From NCBI RefSeq assembly GCF_900109785.1, contig NZ_FOBH01000004.1, positions 124,001-188,000 of the forward strand: a DNA stretch of 64,000 bases, read 5' to 3'. Position 1 is the stretch's first letter. Each line of letters starts with the position of its first letter. Source of the DNA: Nitrosovibrio tenuis. Its GTDB lineage: Bacteria > Pseudomonadota > Gammaproteobacteria > Burkholderiales > Nitrosomonadaceae. Position numbers and translations under genes: made by a program. A model generated the notes under the pieces. That model was not told the DNA's origin. It made no database searches and was given only the letters and a program-made list of their open reading frames with translations. Positions 15,952 to 24,242 of this stretch are shown here, piece after piece.

Positions 15952-18197
15952 CAATGGGGAAGTGCCTGGTAGTTGTCCTGATCCTGGCTGCGTTCACTGG
16001 ATGCGCGACAAATAAGGCGTTTGTCGAAGGCAAGCGGCTGATTGCGGAGGGCAAGATGGATATGGGCCTTGCCGCCCTGGAGAAGGCGGCGCGCGAGGAC
16101 CCGGATAACCTAGAGATTCGCGCGGTGCTTGCCCGGCAGCGCGAAGCGGTCGCTGCGCGTATTATGTTCGAAGCTGATAACGCCCGTTCGTCCGGGGATC
16201 TTGCCGCCGCCGAGCGGGGGTATCGTCATGTACTTGAGATAAACCCGCGCCATGAGCGCGCGGAGGCTGGCCTGGCTGCGCTCGATATGGATCGCCGGCA
16301 CATGGCGCTCATGAAACATGCGGAAGAACTATTGGAACGCAACGATTACGCGGCCGCGGAAGCCGAAGTCCGGTCGGTGTTGCAGGATAATCCCATGCTG
16401 CGGGATGCCCGGCGGCTTATGCAGCGTATTCTGGAATTGGAACTGCAAGGTGACAAGATGGGGCCGGTATTGAAGACAGCGTTCAAGAAACCGGTTACGC
16501 TCGAGTTTCGCGACGCGGGTTTGAAATCCATATTTGAAATCATGGCTCGCACAGGTGGAATCAATGTCGTTTTTGATAAAGATGTCAAGCAGGACACCAA
16601 GACCACTATTTTCGTCCGCGACACGCTTATCGAAGACGTATTCAAGCTCTTGCTCGTGACTAACCAGCTCACGCACAAAGTGCTCAATGAAAATTCGGTT
16701 CTGATCTATCCTAATACCCCCGCCAAGCAAAAGGAATATCAGGAGCTGATGGTGCGTAGTTTTTATGTTTCCAATACCGATGTTAAGCAGATAGTCGCGA
16801 TGGTTAAAGGATTGGTTAAAACCAAGGACGTGCATATCGACGAAAAGCTCAATCTTTTTGTCATGAAGGACACCGCGGATGCGATTCGTCTGGTCGAGCG
16901 GCTTGTCTCGCTCAATGATCTGGCCGACCCGGAAGTCATGCTGGAAGTCGAGGTTCTGGAAATCGGACGCAACCGCCTGCTCAATCTCGGCTTGCAATAT
17001 CCCGATAAGATTACGGTGAACATGCTTACCGCTGGCGCTGCCGCTGCCGGCGTTCCAGCGGCTTTCCAGATCAGCAGGTCGGGGGTTAACGGCAACGGAG
17101 CAAATCTGGATCAGCTAACCGGATTCATTGCCAACCCGGCATTGCTTATCAATCTCAAGCAGCAGGACGGAATCGTCAACGTTCTGGCCAATCCGCGGAT
17201 ACGGGTAAAAAACCGTGAAAAGGCAAAGATTCTTATTGGCGACAAGGTTCCTGTGGTCACAACGACGGCCACGGCTAATGTCGGCATTGCCTCATCAGTG
17301 AGCTATCTCGACGTGGGACTCAAGCTGGACGTGGAATCCACGGTTTCGCTACAGGATGAGGTTTCAATGAAGCTCAGCCTTGAAGTCAGCACTATTGTCA
17401 AGGAAGTGCAGATCGCAAATGGGGGGCTCGCCTACCAGGTGGGAACGCGTACCGCGGCCACGACGCTTGCGTTAAGGGACGGTGAGACGCAGGTTCTGGC
17501 GGGACTGATCAGCGATGAAGAGCGTACTACCCTCTCCAAGGTGCCCGGGCTGGCCGAACTGCCGTGGCTGGGCAAACTGTTTACGAATTATAATGTCACC
17601 CGCAACAAAACGGAAATTGCGCTCCTCATTACGCCGCGCATCGTGCGCAATATTGCCCGACCCACAAAATCGGCCAGTGAACTTCATTTTGGTACCGAAA
17701 CCACGGTTGGGGTGCCGCCGCTGACAATTGGGAAGGCGGCCCCGCGATCGCTCGCCATATCGTCCGGTTCGGCGGCTGGCGGTGCACCTGGCGGGCCTTC
17801 CCAGCCTGCTCGTTTACCGGATGAGCCGCCCGCGCCGCAAGCTGCTAGCGCTGGCTCTCCGACTATAACAATATCGGCACCCGAGCAAGTGCTCGCAGGC
17901 AAGGAATTCGCAGTCAACGTCAACCTTTCCGGCGCGGAAGCATTCCCCCCCGGTGAGCTGGAGCTGAATTACGATGCCAGCGCGCTTGAATTACTGGATG
18001 GGGGAGACAAGTCGGGGGCTCGCGTGTTGAAGCTCGGCAAGGGCGGAGGAGCGGTGGAATTGCGCTTCCAAGCTGTTGCGCAAAAGCCCGGCTCAGCCCA
18101 GATCGCCGTTAAGAACGTCACTTTCCGGGATGAAGCCGGCAATCTCCTTCCTGCCCCGGTTGCGTTACCGCCCGCGGTCAGCGTTGATATTCGTTGA
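15948..18197 (+). CDS. gspD: Outer-membrane secretin GspD-like lipoprotein with TPR and cohesin-like domains
   Basis: A 749-residue secretin. The lipobox ends at Cys19 (LAAFTGC), so it is probably lipid-anchored. TPR-like repeats fill about 25-165, followed by secretin N-domains (VTLEFRDAGLKSIFEIM...) and the secretin domain (about 300-580, LANPRIRVKNREKAKILIGDKVPV; VGLKLDVESTVSLQDEVSMKL, each given in pieces). The C-terminal 115 residues (about 635-749, ITISAPEQVLAGKEFAVNV to VSVDIR) resemble a cohesin domain. Secretins with cohesin-like tails occur in environmental proteobacteria, but no dockerin partner is visible here. It should form the gated exit channel of this machine. Confidence 0.9.
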   Translation: MTMGKCLVVVLILAAFTGCATNKAFVEGKRLIAEGKMDMGLAALEKAAREDPDNLEIRAVLARQREAVAARIMFEADNARSSGDLAAAERGYRHVLEINPRHERAEAGLAALDMDRRHMALMKHAEELLERNDYAAAEAEVRSVLQDNPMLRDARRLMQRILELELQGDKMGPVLKTAFKKPVTLEFRDAGLKSIFEIMARTGGINVVFDKDVKQDTKTTIFVRDTLIEDVFKLLLVTNQLTHKVLNENSVLIYPNTPAKQKEYQELMVRSFYVSNTDVKQIVAMVKGLVKTKDVHIDEKLNLFVMKDTADAIRLVERLVSLNDLADPEVMLEVEVLEIGRNRLLNLGLQYPDKITVNMLTAGAAAAGVPAAFQISRSGVNGNGANLDQLTGFIANPALLINLKQQDGIVNVLANPRIRVKNREKAKILIGDKVPVVTTTATANVGIASSVSYLDVGLKLDVESTVSLQDEVSMKLSLEVSTIVKEVQIANGGLAYQVGTRTAATTLALRDGETQVLAGLISDEERTTLSKVPGLAELPWLGKLFTNYNVTRNKTEIALLITPRIVRNIARPTKSASELHFGTETTVGVPPLTIGKAAPRSLAISSGSAAGGAPGGPSQPARLPDEPPAPQAASAGSPTITISAPEQVLAGKEFAVNVNLSGAEAFPPGELELNYDASALELLDGGDKSGARVLKLGKGGGAVELRFQAVAQKPGSAQIAVKNVTFRDEAGNLLPAPVALPPAVSVDIR

Positions 18198-18202
18198 GTC
18201 GC

Positions 18203-18706
18203 ATGAAGGGAAGAGTTGGGGGAAAAAATTCCGTAGTTGATGACCGGGGTTTCAGCCTGGTCGAGCTCACCACTGTTGTAGCGATTATGGCAATCCTGGC
18301 CTCCTCGGCGGTACCCCTGTACGAACTCACCGTGAAACGCGAAAAAGAGCAGGAACTGCGCGTCGCCTTGAGGCAGATTCGGGAAGCCATTGATGCATAC
18401 AAACGCGCGGTGAACGATGGCCGGGTCGCGCGCGAAGCGGAAAAATCGGAATACCCCCGCAAACTGGAGGACCTGGTTGAGGGTGTGCCGGATATCAAGG
18501 ATGCGTCGAAGCGGAAGATCTATTTTTTGCGGCGCTTGCCGCGCGATCCGATGTCTGACGATCCTTCGTTATCTGCAGCCGCGACTTGGGGGAAACGCGC
18601 ATACGAAAGTCCGCCCGACAATCCGCAGGACGGCGAGGACATTTTCGATGTGTACTCGCGCTCGCCCCTGACGGGTTTGAATGGCATCGCTTATGATAAG
18701 TGGTAA
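18203..18706 (+). CDS. Pseudopilin (minor)
   Basis: A roughly 167-residue type IV pilin-like protein. The prepilin peptidase site is DRG-FSLVELTTVVAIMAIL, with Glu at +5. The body is short and charged, with PRDPMSDDP and a C-terminal IAYDKW. I use the ATG at 18203; a TTG at 18194 overlapping the secretin stop in TTGA is also possible. It is likely a minor pseudopilin beside the shaft subunit. Confidence 0.85.
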   Translation: MKGRVGGKNSVVDDRGFSLVELTTVVAIMAILASSAVPLYELTVKREKEQELRVALRQIREAIDAYKRAVNDGRVAREAEKSEYPRKLEDLVEGVPDIKDASKRKIYFLRRLPRDPMSDDPSLSAAATWGKRAYESPPDNPQDGEDIFDVYSRSPLTGLNGIAYDKW

Positions 18707-18719
18707 GCGCCGGCAGGCA

Positions 18720-19154
18720 ATGCTCATTCCCATGTCTGACAAATGCTGGCGAAACGCCGGAACAAGCGATTCCTTACCGGACGACCGGACTGATCATGGC
18801 TTTACTCTGGTTGAGTTATTGGTCGTGATGGCAATCATCGCAACCCTGCTGAGCATTGTTGCGCCTAAATATTTCAACTCGCTGGACCGATCGAAGGAGA
18901 CCGTGCTGCGGCAGGACCTGAACATCATGCGCGATGCGATCGATAAGTTCAACAGTGATACCGGAAAGTACCCAAGTGAGCTGGCTGAGTTGGTGGAAAA
19001 ACGGTATTTGCGCTCGATTCCAGTTGATCCCTTGACGGAAAGTTCGGATACGTGGATTGCCGTTCCGCCACCCGACGCAGTCGGCGGGGTCTATGACGTG
19101 CGCAGCGGTTCATCGGAACAGGCGAAGGACGGGACCTCTTATGGGGCATGGTAG
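18720..19154 (+). CDS. Pseudopilin, GspG-like (minor)
   Basis: A pseudopilin of about 144 residues with peptidase site DHG-FTLVELLVVMAIIATLL and a GspG-like C-terminal part (DTGKYPSELAELVEKRYLRS, VDPLTESSDTW, VYDVRSGS). Several in-frame ATGs lie between 18681 and 18732; none has a strong Shine-Dalgarno, so the leader length is uncertain. Its closest relative here is the first gene of the operon, suggesting duplication within the cluster. It overlaps the next gene by seven bases. Confidence 0.82.
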   Translation: MLIPMSDKCWRNAGTSDSLPDDRTDHGFTLVELLVVMAIIATLLSIVAPKYFNSLDRSKETVLRQDLNIMRDAIDKFNSDTGKYPSELAELVEKRYLRSIPVDPLTESSDTWIAVPPPDAVGGVYDVRSGSSEQAKDGTSYGAW

Positions 19155-19885
19155 GAGCGGAGGGCGTGCGGGACATCGTAAGCCGGTGTAACAGCCGGGA
19201 AAGAGGTTTCACCTACCTCTGGGTGATGTTTGCCGTTGCAATTACCGGTGTCATGCTGGCCGGTGCGGGACAGCTATGGCGCACCGAGGCTCAACGGGAA
19301 AAAGAAAAAGAGCTCATGTTCATAGGTGAACAGTTCAGGCTGGCAATCGGCTCGTACTATGAAAGTTCACCCGGGATGAAGCGCTACCCGCCTTCGTTGG
19401 AAAAACTGCTTCTGGACGATCGCTTCCCAACCGTTAAACGGCACTTGCGCAAAATCTTTTTTGATCCCATGACAGGTACCCGCGAGTGGGGGCTGGTCAC
19501 GCAACCGGGTGTCGGAATCATGGGAGTGCACAGCCTTTCGGCTCAGACGCCGCTTAAGCGTGCCAATTTTCACGAACGCTACGGGTCGTTCGCCGAAGCG
19601 AAAAGTTACAGAGACTGGAAGTTTGCGTATTCCCCTGGAGAAGCGGGATCTACGGCCTCCCAGCCTCAAAATCAACCCCAACCTCAAGGTCAACCCCAAC
19701 CTCAAGGTCAACCCCAACCGCAGGGTCAAACTCAAATACAACCGGGAAGCGGGCCCGACACACGCCAGGCGCCCGCTCAACCACAACCATCGCCTGGGCC
19801 GTCCCAGGATACTCTCGGCCCCCCCTCGGAAGCCGAATCCGATTCCCAAAGACTCGGTAACTCCTTGCAGAGCATGCGGTATTAG
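19148..19885 (+). CDS. Pseudopilin lacking Glu+5, with Gln/Pro-rich tail
   Basis: A 245-residue pilin-like protein. The leader ends at RERG-FTYLWVMFAVAITGV, so the residue at +5 is Trp instead of the conserved Glu. In type II systems the tip pseudopilin GspK also lacks this Glu. The globular part (about 45-160) contains RYPPSLEKLLLDDRFP and FDPMTGTREWG. The last third is a low-complexity tail with three QPQPQG-type repeats followed by Pro/Gln/Ser-rich sequence, unusual for a pseudopilin. It is the last gene of the operon. Confidence 0.8.
   Translation: MVGAEGVRDIVSRCNSRERGFTYLWVMFAVAITGVMLAGAGQLWRTEAQREKEKELMFIGEQFRLAIGSYYESSPGMKRYPPSLEKLLLDDRFPTVKRHLRKIFFDPMTGTREWGLVTQPGVGIMGVHSLSAQTPLKRANFHERYGSFAEAKSYRDWKFAYSPGEAGSTASQPQNQPQPQGQPQPQGQPQPQGQTQIQPGSGPDTRQAPAQPQPSPGPSQDTLGPPSEAESDSQRLGNSLQSMRY
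19673..19726 (+). repeat. Three tandem 18-bp repeats
   Basis: Copies of CAACCCCAACCTCAAGGT start at 19673, 19691 and 19709 (the last with three changes). They encode QPQPQG and lie in the tail of the last pseudopilin. Confidence 0.92.
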
Positions 19886-20316
19886 CGGCATTTCCCAATA
19901 CCTGTCTGGGGGACAAATTGAAAGACGCTTTTGCTCGCCGTCTTATCTGCCAGCCTACCTGCCTGCATTAGCGTCCGAATTTTAGGCCCATCAGCGACCC
20001 TCCTACTGCCCAGTAAAACTTCAAGCGTTAATAACACAGCTTCGGTATGGGCTTCCCCCACTGTTCGAGCCGGAGCAAACAATATTCGGAGATGTTATTC
20101 GACGCTGATCTTATCCAAAGGGGGTTCCAGCTTCCGCGAAACATGTTTTCAGCTCTGATGTGATCCGTTTTACCTACGTCATCACCACGATCTTCATAAA
20201 TTTGACACGTATGGTTAATTATTCTGTCACGCGGCATGCCGAAAATAGACGGGCTTCTGATGCTGGCCGATGGTTAAGCCAATATGCGATAAAAATAAAA
20301 ATCAAGGATAAAAATT
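19886..20316. other. Intergenic region before the EpsA gene
   Basis: 431 AT-richer bases with no supported gene. It should hold the promoter of the following regulator; AAGGA about 10 bases before its ATG is the ribosome binding site. No clear terminator for the pilus-like operon was found. Confidence 0.5.
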
Positions 20317-21084
20317 ATGGGGGGGCGCATCACTCTGACGGAACGAGAAATGGAATATCTCTTCCGTATCATTGACTCGTCGACCTCCATTCTTCTGCGC
20401 CATCAGTTTTTTCTGTGGGCCCAGGGCGAAGTTCAAAGCCTCTTACCACATGGGCTGCTCATATGTACATGCGACGAGGGATCCGGCCAACCGATCAGCA
20501 TTGAAAAATTTAGCCGTACCAATATAGGCGAAGCCACGTTTTCAGAACTTTGCCGGCCGGACGGCGGCATCGTGTTTCGCGTCATATCTGCATGGAACAT
20601 GGGAAAGAACCGGCCGGTTCTGCTTTGCCCGCATTATGCAGATTGCATTTCCTACAGCCAATTTGCAAATGATCTCAAGCATGACGATCTGGAACGGATT
20701 GCAGCGCATGGAATGTTCGACGCCAATGGCCGGACAAGAAGTTTATTCACTTTCACGCAGATTCCAGTTGCGCTGACCGAGCGCCATGCATATTTCCTCG
20801 AACTGCTGATGCCCCACATGCATATGGCGCTGGTGCGCATGTTGTTTCATGAACGGCATCAACATGGCATAGTGGCGGGAAAGACGAAGAAAATGATTAC
20901 CGATCGTCAAACGGAAATTTTGCGTCATGTTCAGATGGGCAAAAGTAACGATGAAATCGCGCATTTGCTCAGCATCAGTCCCCTCACGGTCAAAAACCAC
21001 ATTCAAAAGATCCTGCATAAGCTGGGTGTCAACAATCGGGCTCACGCGGTCGCCAAGGCAATGGCGCTAAAGATCACGCTCTAG
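20317..21084 (+). CDS. epsA: EpsA-type LuxR transcriptional regulator (PEP-CTERM/XrtB-associated)
   Basis: A 255-residue DNA-binding protein with an N-terminal region typical of the EpsA family (LTEREMEYLFRIIDSS, QFFLWAQGEVQSLLPHGLL) and a C-terminal LuxR helix-turn-helix (about 190-250: ITDRQTEILRHVQMGKSNDE, SISPLTVKNHIQKILHKLGV). EpsA regulators accompany XrtB exosortase and exopolysaccharide loci in betaproteobacteria. Here it precedes a riboswitch-led gene for a PEP-CTERM-type protein, which supports a role in surface or biofilm gene control. It has no receiver domain, so its signal is unknown. No exosortase gene lies in this window. Confidence 0.85.
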   Translation: MGGRITLTEREMEYLFRIIDSSTSILLRHQFFLWAQGEVQSLLPHGLLICTCDEGSGQPISIEKFSRTNIGEATFSELCRPDGGIVFRVISAWNMGKNRPVLLCPHYADCISYSQFANDLKHDDLERIAAHGMFDANGRTRSLFTFTQIPVALTERHAYFLELLMPHMHMALVRMLFHERHQHGIVAGKTKKMITDRQTEILRHVQMGKSNDEIAHLLSISPLTVKNHIQKILHKLGVNNRAHAVAKAMALKITL

Positions 21085-21637
21085 TCCCGAAGTGCTCGCT
21101 TGATCGCGATAACGGCACAGCTGTTGTCAATAACCCGCGTTCCACCCCAGGCCCATAGCGGAAGTTATCCATTTCAAGCTCGGCAGTAACTTCATCTTTC
21201 CTGCGTTCTCGACTTATCGCGCACTTTCACCGCGTAGTCCGAACGCCTCATTAAATGCCCTCGCAGTTATACATTTACTGTCATGTAACCCCTTTATTCT
21301 TCGGAAGCGAAGTGGAGCCCGCGCGACAGGGAACGAAATAATGATGGAGAGGAAGTACTACAAAAACCACGGCCCGGCTTCACCAGCGCTTAAAGATGGA
21401 AAGATAAAGTGGCAGGGTCCGGCAAAGGGTATCAAATGCTCACGCCGGTCGGAACAAAGCCAAACCCGTTGCGAGGCGGGGACGGAAAGCCGCGGACCTC
21501 CTTATAAAGTAAAGGCGGAGGTAGCCGGGTTGCTCCAAAATCGACTGATCAGATGAGACAAAGGTGACTTGATTCTCAAAATCAGCCGGTTGTTAGATAT
21601 CAGGTGCAACTCATTAACTTTATAGGGAGTATCAGTT
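21085..21637. other. Long leader region between epsA and the PEP-CTERM gene
   Basis: 553 bases without a supported gene. The 3' half holds a cyclic-di-GMP-I riboswitch (21451-21536). About 100 bases separate the aptamer from the start codon; AGGGAG (about 21622-21627) is the ribosome binding site. The expression platform is not obvious: there is no T-tract terminator, so control of translation or an unusual antiterminator is possible. Confidence 0.7.
21451..21536 (+). promoter_or_regulatory. Cyclic-di-GMP-I (GEMM-I) riboswitch
   Basis: The sequence fits the GEMM-I consensus: GCCAAACC, then a stem CCCGTT/GGCGGG closed by a GCGA (GNRA) tetraloop, then GGACGGAAAGCC, then a second stem ACCTCC (about 21496-21501) pairing with GGAGGT, then AGCCGGGTTGC. 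Outer bases GGAACA and TGCTCC can form the closing helix. It lies in the 5' leader of the PEP-CTERM-type gene, so that gene, and possibly the genes after it, should respond to cyclic-di-GMP. Confidence 0.93.
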
Positions 21638-22525
21638 ATGAAGATTAATTGTAAATTCAAAGTGCTCGCAGTTACCGCTGTAATGGCAGCCTCGGCTCCG
21701 GCGCTGGCTGCCATAGAAGGCGGTCCCACGGGCAACGGCGAACTGCTGCTCAACGTACGTTATTACGGCGGCGACTCCGCCACCTCCGGCGGGGATGACA
21801 TCTCTGGCTTGTTCGACCTTGGCTTTAAAATGAACGACATGATCGCCCTGAACGGTCAAACCGGCGTCAGCAAGAGCTGGGACATGACCAGCGGCGCCTA
21901 TGGCGCTTCCTGGAATCAGTTGATGAGCTTTGTCACCAGCCATGGTGGCGACGTGAGTAAAATCGGCTTCAACGTTATCGCGTTGGATAGCAGCAGCCCG
22001 AATACTACCGGCGGGGTGCATTATCTGACCACGGCGAATGTAGATTCCTATCCGCTCATAGGAAACGCTAACGTGAAGGCGATGTCCGGTATGCAACAGT
22101 ATGTGGATGCCAACAACAGCCGCGGCACCCATGCCACCGACGCCAATGGCGCTAGCACTGCTACGCCGACGGACGCACCCAATTCTTTTTTCGGCGCGAT
22201 CAACGGTTTTGGACAGGGCGACACCTGGATTACCAAGGCTGGTGTCGATACAACCCAGCCGCTGAACACCGACCAGAATTTCTGGCTTCTGACGACCTCC
22301 TCTACATCAAGCCTGGCCAAGGGCATCACGACCCCTTTTGGGGTTGACCTGGATCAGGACGGCAAAATCACCGGTAACGAGTTCAGCAAATTCAATATGA
22401 ATGCCAACGGTACCCTCAGCTTCACAAGTCCCGTAAGTGCGATACCCGAGGCGGATACCTGGGCCATGCTGCTCGCTGGTCTGGGCATGCTTGGCGCGAT
22501 GGTGCGTCGCCGGACCAGTATCTGA
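21638..22525 (+). CDS. PEP-CTERM-type surface protein (PEAD variant)
   Basis: A 295-residue secreted protein with an N-terminal signal peptide (cleavage near PALA-AIEG, residue 25) and a C-terminal sorting tripartite signal: IPEADTWAMLLAGLGMLG followed by MVRRRTSI. The motif is PEA instead of PEP, a variant common in betaproteobacterial XrtB/XrtC systems. The middle is Gly/Ser/Asn-rich without a recognised catalytic domain; VDLDQDGKITGNEF (about 242-255) looks like a single calcium-binding EF-hand-type loop. An exosortase elsewhere should process it at the envelope. It is led by the cyclic-di-GMP riboswitch. Confidence 0.88.
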   Translation: MKINCKFKVLAVTAVMAASAPALAAIEGGPTGNGELLLNVRYYGGDSATSGGDDISGLFDLGFKMNDMIALNGQTGVSKSWDMTSGAYGASWNQLMSFVTSHGGDVSKIGFNVIALDSSSPNTTGGVHYLTTANVDSYPLIGNANVKAMSGMQQYVDANNSRGTHATDANGASTATPTDAPNSFFGAINGFGQGDTWITKAGVDTTQPLNTDQNFWLLTTSSTSSLAKGITTPFGVDLDQDGKITGNEFSKFNMNANGTLSFTSPVSAIPEADTWAMLLAGLGMLGAMVRRRTSI

Positions 22526-22617
22526 ATTTTCTCGCGAATCTGCTCCCGCCTTCCTCCACGAGATGGAAGGGGTGAGTGCGAGTCGCATTACCAATTCTTT
22601 TAAAAAAGGATATCAAC

Positions 22618-24117
22618 ATGACAATGAAGCTGAGTAAGATTGCTCTGGCTGTAGCGTCGATTTGCGCAACCCCGGCCGCTTTTGCGTTGACGCCTGCCCA
22701 GATCGCCGCCGGTCCCACCACCTACGTATGGCTGTCAGGCAATTCCGCCCCCGCCAATGCCGTGTTTCGCAGCGTATTGTCGCTGTGTAACGGGCTTGCC
22801 GGCAATACGGGCACCAACGATGCGCACATGTACCTGGAAAGCACCGGTACCGAACCTGGCAAGAGCAGCGGCGACAGGGTTGCCTACGCCTGCACTATGA
22901 ATTCCATCGCCGGTTCGCTGGCAGGCAAGAAGGTGGTGGTATATCACACGGTTGAAGGCGGTTCTTTCAATGCCTACGCCCCTCACCTCAGCATGGCGGG
23001 CGAGCCGAACTCCCACGGCTATCTGCCGGGTAACCTCCAGCGCGTCAATGACTTGGCGTTGCAGGGCGGTGGCGGTAAATGCGCCGCCGGCGCCGCCAGC
23101 GCCACCAGCGTTACGCTTAATGGCGTGACTTCCAATATCGGCCGCTACAATAGCTGCGACCTGGTTACCAAAACCTTCACGACCGCCCTCAAGGGCGACG
23201 CAGCGGGTGTGGCGGGACAGAGCTACCCTGATGGCGGTTTTTCCGATACCGAGTACCCGATCAATAAACAAAATCTGCAAATCGGTACGGGCTTGGCCTC
23301 AATCGGCAGCGAAGTGGCAACCAACATCGGCCAGGTTTTTGGCGTGGGAGTGAGCTATCCGCTTTATTTCCAGTTGCAGAAGAATGACGTCGCTGCCGGC
23401 ATACTGTCCGCCGCCACATGCACCACCGGCTTTACCGCGGCTGCCCCCAATCTCGCCCTGGCTTGCCAGCCTAATCTTCCGGCCCAGCGCTACAGCGCGA
23501 TTGCCAACGTGGCTACAATTGGCGGGGTGGACGGAAGCCTGTTTGGCGGCCCTGCGGGTTCCGTCGTCAATCTGGCGCGGCGCGTCCCCACTTCCGGCAC
23601 TCAATCTGCTTCCAATATACGCTTCCTCGCCAAGCCCTGTGCCACTGGGATTTCGCAAGGTGCGCTGGAGCCGGCCCGTGCCACCGACAGCACCGCGACC
23701 GCGGTGGTCACCGAGCAGTCCAGTACCGGCGGCGTGAAAACCGCGTTGAATGCCGCGAGCTTAGCGGGTCAATTTGGCTTGGGCGTTATATCTGGAGATA
23801 ACACACCGGCGCCCACAGCCACGACTGACCGTTGGGCCTTCGTCAAGCTGAACCGCGTCTCTCCCAACTCCGACGCGCAACAGCGGGCCGAAGCGATGGA
23901 TGGTTCTTACGACTTCTGGTACGAGATGGCAGCGTTCACCGCCGGCGGCACAATCAGCCCGGCCAGCTCGGCGGGTGCCGCGCTGATCGCGGCAGCTACA
24001 GCCACCTTGGGTTCAAGCGATCTGAAGGGTATCTTCGCCACACCGTTGGCCGGTTCCAGCGGCCCCACCTCCACCGGTGCGCGCCTCGGCAACTCCTGCC
24101 AGCCTGCGATCCAGTAG
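22618..24117 (+). CDS. Exported protein of unknown function, possibly periplasmic-binding-protein-like
   Basis: A 499-residue exported protein; the ATG at 22618 has AAGGA seven bases upstream and opens a clean signal peptide (cleavage near AFA-LTP). I do not recognise a firm family. Segments such as VWLSGNSAPANAVFRSVLS and QVFGVGVSYPLYFQLQKND, and the overall size, recall phosphate-type solute-binding proteins. The mature chain has eight cysteines, which could form four disulfides. It lies 92 bases after the PEP-CTERM gene and before the two-partner secretion pair, so it may be an accessory to surface attachment. A binding function is an inference only. Confidence 0.65.
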   Translation: MTMKLSKIALAVASICATPAAFALTPAQIAAGPTTYVWLSGNSAPANAVFRSVLSLCNGLAGNTGTNDAHMYLESTGTEPGKSSGDRVAYACTMNSIAGSLAGKKVVVYHTVEGGSFNAYAPHLSMAGEPNSHGYLPGNLQRVNDLALQGGGGKCAAGAASATSVTLNGVTSNIGRYNSCDLVTKTFTTALKGDAAGVAGQSYPDGGFSDTEYPINKQNLQIGTGLASIGSEVATNIGQVFGVGVSYPLYFQLQKNDVAAGILSAATCTTGFTAAAPNLALACQPNLPAQRYSAIANVATIGGVDGSLFGGPAGSVVNLARRVPTSGTQSASNIRFLAKPCATGISQGALEPARATDSTATAVVTEQSSTGGVKTALNAASLAGQFGLGVISGDNTPAPTATTDRWAFVKLNRVSPNSDAQQRAEAMDGSYDFWYEMAAFTAGGTISPASSAGAALIAAATATLGSSDLKGIFATPLAGSSGPTSTGARLGNSCQPAIQ

Positions 24118-24189
24118 GCATTGCACCTCGCGGGCGGTGCAATGCCGCCCATCAGGTTATACAGGGACAGCCCATACATGGGCTGTCCC
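24118..24189 (+). terminator. Two consecutive hairpins after the exported-protein gene
   Basis: Immediately after the TAG stop, GCATTGCAC (24118-24126) pairs with GTGCAATGC (24137-24145). Next, GGGACAGCCCAT (24164-24175) pairs with ATGGGCTGTCCC (24178-24189) over a two-base centre. No long T-tract follows, so they may attenuate, protect the mRNA end, or terminate weakly before the tpsB gene. Confidence 0.55.
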
Positions 24190-24242
24190 ATTTGTACGTA
24201 TATGAAAACGTAATGTTGGGCAGGTGTGTCAGAGTAGGTTTG

